The translations under genes and the position numbers were made by a program. Of a DNA stretch of 5,448 bases, positions 1 through 5,448 are shown piece after piece. A model generated the notes under the pieces. That model did no database searches. It saw nothing but the letters and a program-made list of their open reading frames with translations, and was not told where the DNA came from. Each line of letters starts with the position of its first letter. Position 1 is the first letter of the stretch. Where the stretch lies: contig JAUIHJ010000590.1 of assembly GCA_030432015.1 (NCBI GenBank), positions 1 to 5,448 on the forward strand, given 5' to 3'. This DNA comes from a bacterium. Its GTDB lineage: Bacteria; Planctomycetota; Planctomycetia; Pirellulales; Pirellulaceae.

Positions 1-410
1 TCAACCGCTTTCTTGATCAGTTGCGATGATTCGTGAAACCGCGACGGGAAGATCGTCGACAGGGTGACACCCGCTTTCTCGCAGGCGTTGATGATCTTGT
101 CGCAACGCTTGAGGGTCACCTCCAGCGGCTTCTCGACAATCACGTGCTTGCCCGCCTCGGCCGCGGCCACCGCCGGCTCCATGTGGGCTCCCGAAGGCGT
201 GCAGATCGTGACAACATCGACCTCCGGATCGGCCAGCATCTGCTTTAGATCATCGTAGGGGCGGCAACCGTTCTGTTTGGCAAACCGCTGGGCGGAAGCG
301 GGAAACATATCAAAGCAGGCCGCCACTTTGGCACCGCGAATATCCGCAATCGCCTTCGCATGAAAATTCGAAATCATCCCGCAGCCAATGATGCCAAAGC
401 CTGTCGCCAT
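1..410 (-). CDS. Gfo/Idh/MocA family oxidoreductase (5' part, runs off left edge)
   Basis: The 136 visible residues are the NAD(P)-binding Rossmann half of a Gfo/Idh/MocA oxidoreductase, a family that mostly oxidises or reduces sugars, inositols and related polyols in the cytoplasm. The N-terminus carries the dinucleotide loop GIIGCGMI (residues 6-13) followed by H17. TPSGAH (71-76) and the signature EKP at 93-95 follow, where K94 is the conserved active-site lysine of the family. The segment after it ends in IFPSRFH (120-126), typical of this family. The substrate-binding C-terminal domain lies outside the window, so the substrate cannot be named. The start is ATG at 410-408; an AAAGGT Shine-Dalgarno-like sequence (complement of 421-426) sits 10 bases upstream, which supports this start. 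It follows the CPBP gene on the same strand after 94 bases and may have its own promoter. The family call is secure; the specific role is unknown. Confidence 0.93.
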   Translation of the reverse strand, partial: MATGFGIIGCGMISNFHAKAIADIRGAKVAACFDMFPASAQRFAKQNGCRPYDDLKQMLADPEVDVVTICTPSGAHMEPAVAAAEAGKHVIVEKPLEVTLKRCDKIINACEKAGVTLSTIFPSRFHESSQLIKKAV

Positions 411-420
411 CGTTATTGTC

Positions 421-426
421 ACCTTT
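421..426 (-). promoter_or_regulatory. Ribosome binding site of the oxidoreductase
   Basis: On the minus strand the sequence AAAGGT lies 10 bases before the ATG at 410. It is one of the two recognisable Shine-Dalgarno sequences in the window and fixes the start of the oxidoreductase. Confidence 0.5.
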
Positions 427-458
427 TCTGTTCAAACTGGAATTCCGTTGCGAAACGT

Positions 459-487
459 ATCGTAACGGCCAAACGGTCGTAATTAAA
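459..487 (-). promoter_or_regulatory. Possible sigma-70-like promoter for the oxidoreductase
   Basis: On the minus strand TTTAAT (487-482) and TACGAT (464-459) are separated by 17 bases and end about 49 bases before the ATG. They match the -35 consensus in 3 of 6 positions and the -10 in 4 of 6. The short AT-richer stretch between two GC-rich genes is the only such place here. The match is weak and could be chance; the gene could also be read through from the CPBP gene. Confidence 0.22.
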
Positions 488-504
488 CCGCCCTCAGCGC
501 CCCG

Positions 505-1548
505 TCATGGGATGAACAGCGACGCCGCCAACATCGCCAGGGCGAAGGCGTTCACCAGGAAATGAACCACCACGCAGGGCAGGATGCGATGGGTCCGCTG
601 GTACACGTATCCCAGGCCCAACGCTAAGAAGAAAAGTGGGATCGGGTCCAATCCGTTCCCAAAGTGCAGCAAGGCAAAGACCAGGGAACTGACCAGGATC
701 GGCACGCCCCGCGCACGTAGGCTGGGTGCGTCGACGGCCTCGGGCGCCGAGGATGCCTCGACCAGTTGGCATTCCGGGGCCTCCGCCTCCACCTGTAACT
801 CCGGCTCCGCCGCGGTTGTGCCAAACCGCGGCGTCACGGCCGTGGGTGAATCACTCGAGAGAAACCGGTCGGGCGCGAAGGCTGGCCCGGCCATGACACG
901 CTCGACCGCCCCCTGCAACAGCACACGACACATGAATTCCTCGACCAGCGGCGCCGCAATCGCCGCCGAGAAAACACAGACGAGATAGAACCCCAGCGTG
1001 GGATTCTCCCGAAACGATTCGACCAAGGGGTGCTCCGAAGGAAACCAATGTTGGAGCGCGCCCTGGATCGCATAGATAATCGGTGCCAGGATCAGGTAGG
1101 CCGCGATGCCAGTGACTACGTCGCGGCCGGCTTCGCGAAATGTCAGCCCCAGATCGCGGCCCCAACTGGCACCGGTCCGCAGGACAATCAGCAGGCCTCC
1201 CAGCCCACAAGCGACAAGGCTCGCCACGCCACTGAGAACAATGACCCACCGTTTCGCGATGGAGTCCACGGGCACCGTCTCTGGGGGGATCGCGTCAACG
1301 GCCTGGGCGGCGACATCTGCATCGCGGGGCAAGAACGCGCCGACCACGCTTGCCGCCAAAGCGGAGAACAGGATCAACATCATCACGGTGATCAGGACGT
1401 CAAGCAGATTCCAAGGTGGCGTTTCGCGAGGCTCATAGGGCAGCAAGGGTTGCCGCTTCACGAGCCGCTGAATCACGTGCGCCCAGCACCAAAGACTGCC
1501 GCACGCGACGAGGCTCACGACAAGCGACATTACGGCTGGCAGGGTCAT
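505..1548 (-). CDS. CPBP family intramembrane glutamic endopeptidase
   Basis: This is a 347-residue polytopic membrane protein of the CPBP (CAAX protease and bacteriocin-processing, Abi, Rce1-like) family. About eight hydrophobic segments are visible, near residues 5-26, 47-72, 101-123, 143-162, 184-202, 282-296, 303-316 and 325-345. The family's three motifs are present: EExxxR as EEFMCR (E203, E204, R208), FxxxH as FALLH (F291, H295), and HxxxN as HFLVN (H329, N333). These residues form the membrane-embedded active site, so it is probably catalytically competent; its substrate is unknown. Between motifs one and two lies an insertion (about residues 222-280) rich in Ala, Glu, Ser and Pro, longer than I would expect. 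The open frame extends 54 codons upstream, but ATG 1548 is preferred: it overlaps the pgsA stop as ATGA, and the upstream extension is Gly/Arg-rich shadow of pgsA. Translation is probably coupled to pgsA. Confidence 0.9.
   Translation of the reverse strand: MTLPAVMSLVVSLVACGSLWCWAHVIQRLVKRQPLLPYEPRETPPWNLLDVLITVMMLILFSALAASVVGAFLPRDADVAAQAVDAIPPETVPVDSIAKRWVIVLSGVASLVACGLGGLLIVLRTGASWGRDLGLTFREAGRDVVTGIAAYLILAPIIYAIQGALQHWFPSEHPLVESFRENPTLGFYLVCVFSAAIAAPLVEEFMCRVLLQGAVERVMAGPAFAPDRFLSSDSPTAVTPRFGTTAAEPELQVEAEAPECQLVEASSAPEAVDAPSLRARGVPILVSSLVFALLHFGNGLDPIPLFFLALGLGYVYQRTHRILPCVVVHFLVNAFALAMLAASLFIP
1545..1548 (-). promoter_or_regulatory. ATGA stop-start overlap between pgsA and the CPBP gene
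   Basis: On the minus strand the four bases ATGA hold both the TGA stop of pgsA (1547-1545) and the ATG start of the CPBP gene (1548-1546). This arrangement commonly gives termination-reinitiation coupling. It also decides the CPBP start against the longer open frame that reaches 1710. Confidence 0.7.
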
Positions 1549-2132
1549 GCGCGAAAGAATTTGGCTGACGCCCAGACGTATCCCAAGCCGGACTGAATCG
1601 TCGAAAGCACGGCCAGCCAGACCAACCCCACCAACGTCCACTGCAGCCAGGCGGCTGCCTGGGCCGGGCCGGTCTCCAGCACCCACAAGCTGACCACCAC
1701 CGCGGCGCATTGAAACACCATCTTCAGCTTCCCGGCCATGTTGGCGGAAAAATCACCGCCACTCTCTTCGATAAACGACCTCAACGCAGTCACCAATAAC
1801 TCACGGCCGACCACCACAACCGCCATCCAGGCCGCAATTCCCGAGTCCGGCGCCGCACCCAGCAGGATGAACGTGCCGCAGATGATAATCTTGTCCACAA
1901 AGGGATCAAACATGCGTCCCAGCTTGGTGACCTGATTGAAGCGTCGAGCCCAATAGCCATCGATCCAATCGGTTGACGCGGCAACAATGAAGACGATCAT
2001 CCCGGCAAGGTATTGCTGGCAGACAATCAACACGAACACCAAAATTGCCAGCACGAAACGTGCCGCCGTCAACTGGTTGGGAACGTTGAAGACCGTCGCA
2101 GCCGGCGTATCTGGATTCGTCTCGGACGTCAT
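1545..2132 (-). CDS. pgsA: CDP-diacylglycerol-glycerol-3-phosphate 3-phosphatidyltransferase
   Basis: The product transfers the phosphatidyl group of CDP-diacylglycerol to glycerol-3-phosphate, giving phosphatidylglycerophosphate, the committed step to phosphatidylglycerol and cardiolipin in the inner membrane. At 195 residues it has the usual size. The full CDP-alcohol phosphotransferase signature is present: D55, D58-G59, A62-R63, then G72, D76 and D80 with the standard spacing; the aspartates bind the metal ions. Beyond it, GRELLVTALRS (109-119) and GKLKM (134-138) resemble PgsA more than phosphatidylserine or cardiolipin synthases of the same superfamily. The N-terminal FNVPNQLTAAR (15-25) is the typical cytoplasmic lead-in, followed by hydrophobic segments near 26-53, 82-116, 138-153 and 159-185. 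It starts 3 bases after the rimO stop, so its ribosome binding signal (a GGAAAG-like stretch) lies inside the last rimO codons, and its stop overlaps the next gene's start. Confidence 0.93.
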   Translation of the reverse strand: MTSETNPDTPAATVFNVPNQLTAARFVLAILVFVLIVCQQYLAGMIVFIVAASTDWIDGYWARRFNQVTKLGRMFDPFVDKIIICGTFILLGAAPDSGIAAWMAVVVVGRELLVTALRSFIEESGGDFSANMAGKLKMVFQCAAVVVSLWVLETGPAQAAAWLQWTLVGLVWLAVLSTIQSGLGYVWASAKFFRA

Positions 2133-2135
2133 GAC

Positions 2136-3542
2136 TTAGAATGGCTTTCCAATTGCGGCGGCGATCAGATCGTAGTCTTGCACGGCGACGATCTCGCAGC
2201 GCGCGATCGCCCCGTCGGCCAATGGATGTTCATGGGCCGTGACATACACGAGGCCATCCACGTCGGGAGCGTCCTCCCTGGTCCGTCCCAACCACACATT
2301 GCTTTCGCCAGCTACGGGTCCGTCAATCAGGACATCCATCTGACGCCCCAGCCGCGCCTGGTTTCGATCGAAGGCGACTTGCTGTTGCACGGCCATTAGA
2401 CGTTCGCGACGTTCGTGCTTGACGTCGTCCGCCACATGGTCGGGTAATTTCGACGACGGTGTACTTTCCTCGTAGGAATACACAAAGACTCCCAGATGAT
2501 CGAACCGTTGCGCCTCAACAAACTCGACAAGCTCGGCGAACTCGGCTTCCGTCTCGCCGGGGAAGCCTGTGATGAACGTCGTGCGGAGCGTGAGGTCCGG
2601 CATCCGGTCCCGCAGCAGTTCAATCAACGACTCGGTCTTGGCACGCGTCACGCGGCGCGACATGCGGCGCAACATGGTGTCGTTAATGTGCTGGAGCGGC
2701 ATATCAATGTACGGCAGAATCTTGTCGGCCGCGGCAATCGTGTCGACCAGTTCCTCGGTGATGTACATCGGGTAAAAGTACATCAATCGAATCCAATCGA
2801 TCCCGTCGACCTGGTCCAGCGCGCGCAACAATTCGGTCAGACGCGGCTCGCCGTAAAGATCCATTCCGTAATACGTGGTATCCTGTGCGACGATGATCAA
2901 TTCGCGAACCCCGTCGGCCGCCAACTGCTCGGCTTCGGCAACCACTTGCTCGATCGACTTGCTGGCGTGTTTTCCGCGCATCTGGGGGATGGCGCAAAAC
3001 GTACAGAGTCGGTCACAACCTTCGGAAATCTTCAGGTAGGCGAAGTGCCGCGGGGTAATTCGCAGGCGATTAGTATCGGGCAGCGCCCGGATCGGCGCCG
3101 GCCGAAAAAGGGTCCGCTGTTCGTGCAGGTTACCGGCCAGCCGATCGGCGACCTGAGTAATCTCCTCGCGGCCAAAGACGCCGACCAGCGAGTCAATCTC
3201 GGGGCGTTCGGCCAGCAGCCCTTCCTGATTGCGTTCGGCTAAGCACCCAGAAACGATGACGCCCCGCGTGCGACCCTGCTGCTTGAGTTCCAGCATCTCG
3301 TCAATCGCCTCGAATGACTCCGCCCGCGCTTCGTCAATGAACCCGCACGTATTGACGACGACAAAATCGGCACCATCCGGGTCGGCAACCAGTTCGTATC
3401 CGTCCAGTTGCAGGAGGCCGAGCATCCGCTCGCTGTCGACCAGATTCTTCGCGCAGCCCAGGCTCACAAACGCATAGCGGCCCTTGTTGGCCTTCGCGGG
3501 CGGGGACGATTCACCCGGATTGGTAATGTTGACAATCTGCAC
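2136..3542 (-). CDS. rimO: Ribosomal protein S12 methylthiotransferase RimO
   Basis: A radical-SAM enzyme with two iron-sulfur clusters that adds a methylthio group to the conserved loop aspartate of ribosomal protein S12. At 468 residues it has the usual length. The N-terminal UPF0004/MTTase domain holds C30 (in VSLGCAKNLVDSE), C66 (in NTCGFIDEA) and C100 (in VSGCLAER), ligands of the auxiliary cluster. The radical-SAM core has CxxxCxxC at C176, C180 and C183 (EGCDRLCTFCAIPQMRG), then MPLQHIND (281-288) and TGFPGET (325-331). A TRAM domain occupies about 396-460. SLGCAKNLVDSE and GRTREDAPDVDG (419-430) separate it from the tRNA-modifying relative MiaB. The start is GTG: an in-frame stop lies at 3590-3588 and no ATG occurs between it and the conserved N-terminus. 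It leads the rimO-pgsA-CPBP group. Confidence 0.96.
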   Translation of the reverse strand: MQIVNITNPGESSPPAKANKGRYAFVSLGCAKNLVDSERMLGLLQLDGYELVADPDGADFVVVNTCGFIDEARAESFEAIDEMLELKQQGRTRGVIVSGCLAERNQEGLLAERPEIDSLVGVFGREEITQVADRLAGNLHEQRTLFRPAPIRALPDTNRLRITPRHFAYLKISEGCDRLCTFCAIPQMRGKHASKSIEQVVAEAEQLAADGVRELIIVAQDTTYYGMDLYGEPRLTELLRALDQVDGIDWIRLMYFYPMYITEELVDTIAAADKILPYIDMPLQHINDTMLRRMSRRVTRAKTESLIELLRDRMPDLTLRTTFITGFPGETEAEFAELVEFVEAQRFDHLGVFVYSYEESTPSSKLPDHVADDVKHERRERLMAVQQQVAFDRNQARLGRQMDVLIDGPVAGESNVWLGRTREDAPDVDGLVYVTAHEHPLADGAIARCEIVAVQDYDLIAAAIGKPF

Positions 3543-3675
3543 TGGACGAACGGGCCTTGGTTTGCGTGGACTGTAGGAACCGCCCCATCATACACCGCTG
3601 TTGGCTGCGGCGGGAGGCGGTCACAGCGACCAGAAACCGGGAAACTGCGAGGATGGCGTGGTTCTCGCCGGCTGG
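3543..3675. other. 133-base spacer between the GGQ gene and rimO
   Basis: On the minus strand TATGAT (3592-3587) would make a reasonable -10 element about 45 bases before the rimO GTG, but no -35 match is found at the usual 16-18 base spacing. AAGG lies 12 bases before the GTG, a poor ribosome binding site. Only 4-base-pair hairpins without a T run are seen, so no intrinsic terminator is called. The spacing suggests that rimO may have its own promoter. Confidence 0.3.
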
Positions 3676-4194
3676 CTACCGCAATGGCCGCCGCCCAGCA
3701 TCCTGCCGAGACCGGTTCACCATCTGAATGGCACGCGGCTCCAGCTGCAGAAGTTTCACCAACTGGGTGGTCGACGTGGCCAACCAGTCGGCCGCCGCCT
3801 TGACGTCGAAATCCGCCGCGGCGATCACGTCAAGCGCTTCTGCCAGCAGTTGCGGAAACTCCTGATGGCTCGGATTGATCGCGATGCGGCCGGCCCGGCA
3901 GCGACGTTGCCACACATCGCTGGGGCGACCAGTCGACAGGTCGCACTCGGTCCGCACAGCCAACGCCAGATTCCGGCGCAGGCGAAAGAGCGCCTGAACG
4001 CGATTCTGCTCCTGGCTACGACGTTCGGTCGCCTCGCCCCGTACGTTGCTGGGGACATGCGTGTAGACGACCGCGGTTTCCACCTTGTTGCGATGCTGGC
4101 CGCCCGGTCCACTGCGCCGCTGCCGGCGGCTCTGGCATTGCTGTAACAAGTCAGCCTCCGCAAGCGCGGCCGGATGGAGCGAATCCGTCGACAT
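3676..4194 (-). CDS. Peptide chain release factor-like GGQ-domain protein
   Basis: A 172-residue protein with the catalytic domain of class I release factors. SGPGGQHRNKVE (28-39) contains the GGQ tripeptide at 31-33, whose glutamine positions water for peptidyl-tRNA hydrolysis on the ribosome; EATERRSQEQNR (54-65) is the usual continuation. The stop-codon-reading domains of RF1/RF2 are absent, so it belongs with the small ArfB/C12orf65/PrfH-like proteins, suggesting ribosome rescue or release. Unlike ArfB it does not end in a long Lys/Arg tail. Residues about 105-160 are predicted helical, and DVKAAADWLATSTTQLVKLL (130-149) reads like a helix-turn-helix, followed by a short basic end RSRQDAGRRPLR. 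I believe planctomycetes have proteins of this layout. The ATG at 4194 is chosen because it gives a compact N-terminus; no Shine-Dalgarno is visible. It starts 13 bases after the SDR stop, so the two are probably cotranscribed. It should not be called prfA, prfB or arfB. Confidence 0.85.
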   Translation of the reverse strand: MSTDSLHPAALAEADLLQQCQSRRQRRSGPGGQHRNKVETAVVYTHVPSNVRGEATERRSQEQNRVQALFRLRRNLALAVRTECDLSTGRPSDVWQRRCRAGRIAINPSHQEFPQLLAEALDVIAAADFDVKAAADWLATSTTQLVKLLQLEPRAIQMVNRSRQDAGRRPLR

Positions 4195-4207
4195 CGTTGA
4201 ATGACAC

Positions 4208-4897
4208 CTAACCGGGGGCCGTGAGCGGATCGCCGTTATCTTCGCCGCTCAAGTCGAGCATAAACGGAACAGCCGAACGGGCCCATTCTGTCGGCGATCG
4301 ATACGATCGCGCATCGTCGCCGAAGCAGCTCTCCAGCATCTCAGTGTGAATGACGCCAGGATTCAATGGAATTGCCGCCATCCCATACGGCAGCTCGTCC
4401 GCGAGGGCTCGCGTGAGCCCTTCGATCGCCCACTTCGTCGCGCAATAAGGGCCGACTTGCGATGACGTCGAACGGCCCCACCCCGAACTAAAATTGACGA
4501 TCACCCCCGTGTCACGCTCGACCATCGACGGCACAAAATGTCGCAGGACATAGAAAACACCCTTGATGTTGATATCGACGATTTGCGAAAACTCGTCGAC
4601 TGGCGTTTCCCAAAGCAATGCGTTCTTGTTGATCATCGCGGCGTTGTTGATTAACAGGTCCGGCACGCCCCATTCGCTGACCAGTTGCAGCGCCCAGGCA
4701 GCCACCCGCTCTTCGTCGCTCACATCGACAGCGTCAAATCGGTGCGGCTGGCCGAATCGGTCATTGAGCCGACTGACGTCGCCGGCCGAACGGGCGCAAC
4801 CGGCCACCTCATGGCCAAGCCCCACAAACTGCTCGACCATCGCCAGGCCCAACCCCCGACTGGCTCCCGTAAGAACGATGCGACGTGACTGCGTCAT
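4208..4897 (-). CDS. SDR family NAD(P)-dependent oxidoreductase
   Basis: A classical short-chain dehydrogenase/reductase of 229 residues, cytoplasmic and with a single Rossmann fold. The cofactor loop is TGASRGLG (10-17), with R14 as often seen in NADP(H)-preferring members. NNAA (84-87) stabilises the central sheet, N110 is the conserved catalytic-tetrad asparagine, and the active site is S138, Y151 and K155 with the standard Sx12Yx3K spacing. NPG (179-181) follows, and HTEM (184-187) matches the usual cofactor-binding T region. The protein is slightly short at its C-terminus compared with the common 240-260 residues; the substrate loop after 188 is brief. All catalytic residues are present, so it should be active, but the family is too broad to name a substrate. 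The start ATG 4897 has an AGGGAA ribosome binding site 7 bases upstream. It is the first gene of the minus-strand series and probably cotranscribed with the GGQ gene. Confidence 0.93.
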   Translation of the reverse strand: MTQSRRIVLTGASRGLGLAMVEQFVGLGHEVAGCARSAGDVSRLNDRFGQPHRFDAVDVSDEERVAAWALQLVSEWGVPDLLINNAAMINKNALLWETPVDEFSQIVDINIKGVFYVLRHFVPSMVERDTGVIVNFSSGWGRSTSSQVGPYCATKWAIEGLTRALADELPYGMAAIPLNPGVIHTEMLESCFGDDARSYRSPTEWARSAVPFMLDLSGEDNGDPLTAPG

Positions 4898-5175
4898 TCA
4901 ATGATTCCCTGTTCCTGAAACTTGCCCTGGTGGCACGGCCCGTTTCACAAGACAACGATGCGGGTCGAATTGCCGGCGAACAAGTGGTCGCTGGCAAGCC
5001 ACGGTAGAACGGCATACGATGAACGATCGGCCTGCACCGGTCAACCGCACGCGCGTCGCGACTGTGCGGCCGAACACGTCATGGGGCCCTCGTCACCGAC
5101 CGACCGCGTTGCGGGAACGCAGATTCTCGCCGAGCGTAACTTCCCAAGAGTCTCAACGACCAGCGTAGTGGCCCA
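4898..5175. other. Divergent intergenic spacer, no gene seen
   Basis: The 278 bases separate the SDR gene from the DUF309 gene, which are transcribed away from each other, so promoters for both should lie here. I cannot point to a convincing -35/-10 pair on either strand. TACGAT at 5015-5020 (plus) could be a -10 element, but it has no good -35 and lies about 155 bases from the DUF309 start. Two small inverted repeats occur: CCGCAC/GTGCGG (5045-5050 and 5064-5069, 13-base loop) and GCGTT/AACGC (5106-5110 and 5116-5120, 5-base loop). Neither has a T run. Short open frames here look like noise. Confidence 0.4.
4905..4910 (-). promoter_or_regulatory. Ribosome binding site of the SDR gene
   Basis: AGGGAA on the minus strand lies 7 bases before the ATG at 4897, a good Shine-Dalgarno match at a good distance. 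It supports the chosen start. Confidence 0.55.
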
Positions 5176-5448
5176 ATGGCGAACCGTTTTGAATCGGAAT
5201 CAGCCGCTCGGCGTGCGGCACACGACGCGAGCTCGGCTTCGGGCCCGGATGACGGTGCGTTCAAGAGCATCCCCCGTTATGTTGCGGACACACCGTTGCC
5301 CAGCTGCGCATATGTCCCCGGTCGCACGAAGCGTCCAGCCGACACGCCAGCCAGCCGGACGCCGTCCCCGGCCGATTGGCAGGCGTGTCGGCCGTACCTG
5401 CGGGGAATTGACCTCTTCAACCACGGTTATTACTGGGAAGCTCACGAG
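5176..5448 (+). CDS. DUF309 domain protein (5' part, runs off right edge)
   Basis: The 91 visible residues end in the DUF309 signature: YLRGIDLFNHGYYWEAHE at 74-91, where the F-N-x-G-x-Y-W-E-x-H-E residues are the family hallmark. Upstream, PLPSCAYVPGR (40-50) matches the proline-rich lead-in I associate with planctomycete members. The function of DUF309 is not established; the family is small, helical and presumably cytoplasmic. The frame is open from the stop at 5137-5139, and ATG 5176 is its first and only ATG start in the visible part. No Shine-Dalgarno sequence precedes it. Residues 1-30 are Ala/Ser/Asp-rich and unlikely to be conserved. The rest of the signature helix lies beyond the window. 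The gene is divergent from the SDR gene, so no functional link between them is implied. Confidence 0.8.
   Translation, partial: MANRFESESAARRAAHDASSASGPDDGAFKSIPRYVADTPLPSCAYVPGRTKRPADTPASRTPSPADWQACRPYLRGIDLFNHGYYWEAHE

Noticed and set aside
452..480. Possible terminator or operator around the repeated ACGG and CGTA words after the CPBP gene
   Set aside because: The repeats are direct, not inverted, and no stable stem with a T run can be formed.
1030..1596. 188-codon plus-strand open frame opposite the CPBP gene
   Set aside because: It is antisense to a gene with clear family motifs, is rich in Gln, His, Arg and Asp without recognisable motifs, and reflects GC-driven absence of stops.
1549..1710. 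54-codon upstream extension of the CPBP frame
   Set aside because: It lies wholly inside pgsA, is Gly/Arg-rich shadow sequence, and the ATGA overlap at 1548 gives a better start at a hydrophobic N-terminus.
2496..3242. 248-codon plus-strand open frame opposite rimO
   Set aside because: It is antisense to rimO, which has all its catalytic cysteines; the translation has no recognisable domain.
3601..4146. 181-codon plus-strand open frame opposite the GGQ gene
   Set aside because: It is antisense to a well-supported gene and shows no family resemblance.
4809..5015. 68-codon minus-strand frame overlapping the start of the SDR gene
   Set aside because: It runs out of frame into the SDR coding sequence; the SDR gene has its own good ribosome binding site and a complete cofactor motif.
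5019..5168. 49-codon plus-strand frame starting at ATG 5019
   Set aside because: Its product is Arg/Pro/Thr-rich low-complexity sequence without a ribosome binding site, and it is in a different frame from the DUF309 gene.
5079..5445. Minus-strand frames opposite the DUF309 gene (5079-5270 and 5200-5445)
   Set aside because: The plus-strand frame carries the DUF309 hallmark; the opposite frames are Arg/Ala-rich and have no recognisable motif.

Overview
The window looks like ordinary chromosome of a moderately GC-rich bacterium. The best guess is a planctomycete, probably Pirellulaceae-like. This rests on overall protein resemblance: the GGQ-domain protein with its particular C-terminal half, the DUF309 protein with a PLPxxxYVPGR lead-in, and the Gfo/Idh/MocA oxidoreductase. 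Weak or absent Shine-Dalgarno sequences in front of several genes fit that guess. No mobile element, CRISPR array, rRNA or tRNA was found, and I see no clear sign of horizontal transfer.

Layout, read in the direction of transcription (minus strand, right to left): a short-chain dehydrogenase/reductase (4208-4897); 13 bases later a release-factor-like GGQ protein (3676-4194); a 133-base spacer; rimO, the ribosomal protein S12 methylthiotransferase (2136-3542, GTG start); 3 bases later pgsA, phosphatidylglycerophosphate synthase (1545-2132); then, overlapping it by 4 bases (ATGA), a CPBP-family membrane protease (505-1548); a 94-base spacer; and the 5' part of a Gfo/Idh/MocA oxidoreductase that runs off the left edge (1-410). 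On the plus strand a DUF309 protein starts at 5176 and runs off the right edge. It is divergent from the SDR gene across a 278-base spacer in which no gene is evident.

rimO-pgsA-CPBP is the tightest group and is very likely one transcription unit with translational coupling between the last two genes. Its members serve ribosome modification, phospholipid synthesis and membrane proteolysis, so the link looks like housekeeping co-expression and not one pathway. The GGQ protein and RimO, both ribosome-related, are neighbours. The most interesting items are the C-terminal half of the GGQ protein, which replaces the usual basic tail of ArfB-type rescue factors with a helical, HTH-like segment, and a long hydrophilic acidic insertion between the catalytic motifs of the CPBP protein. 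I did not find a convincing undescribed multi-gene system.
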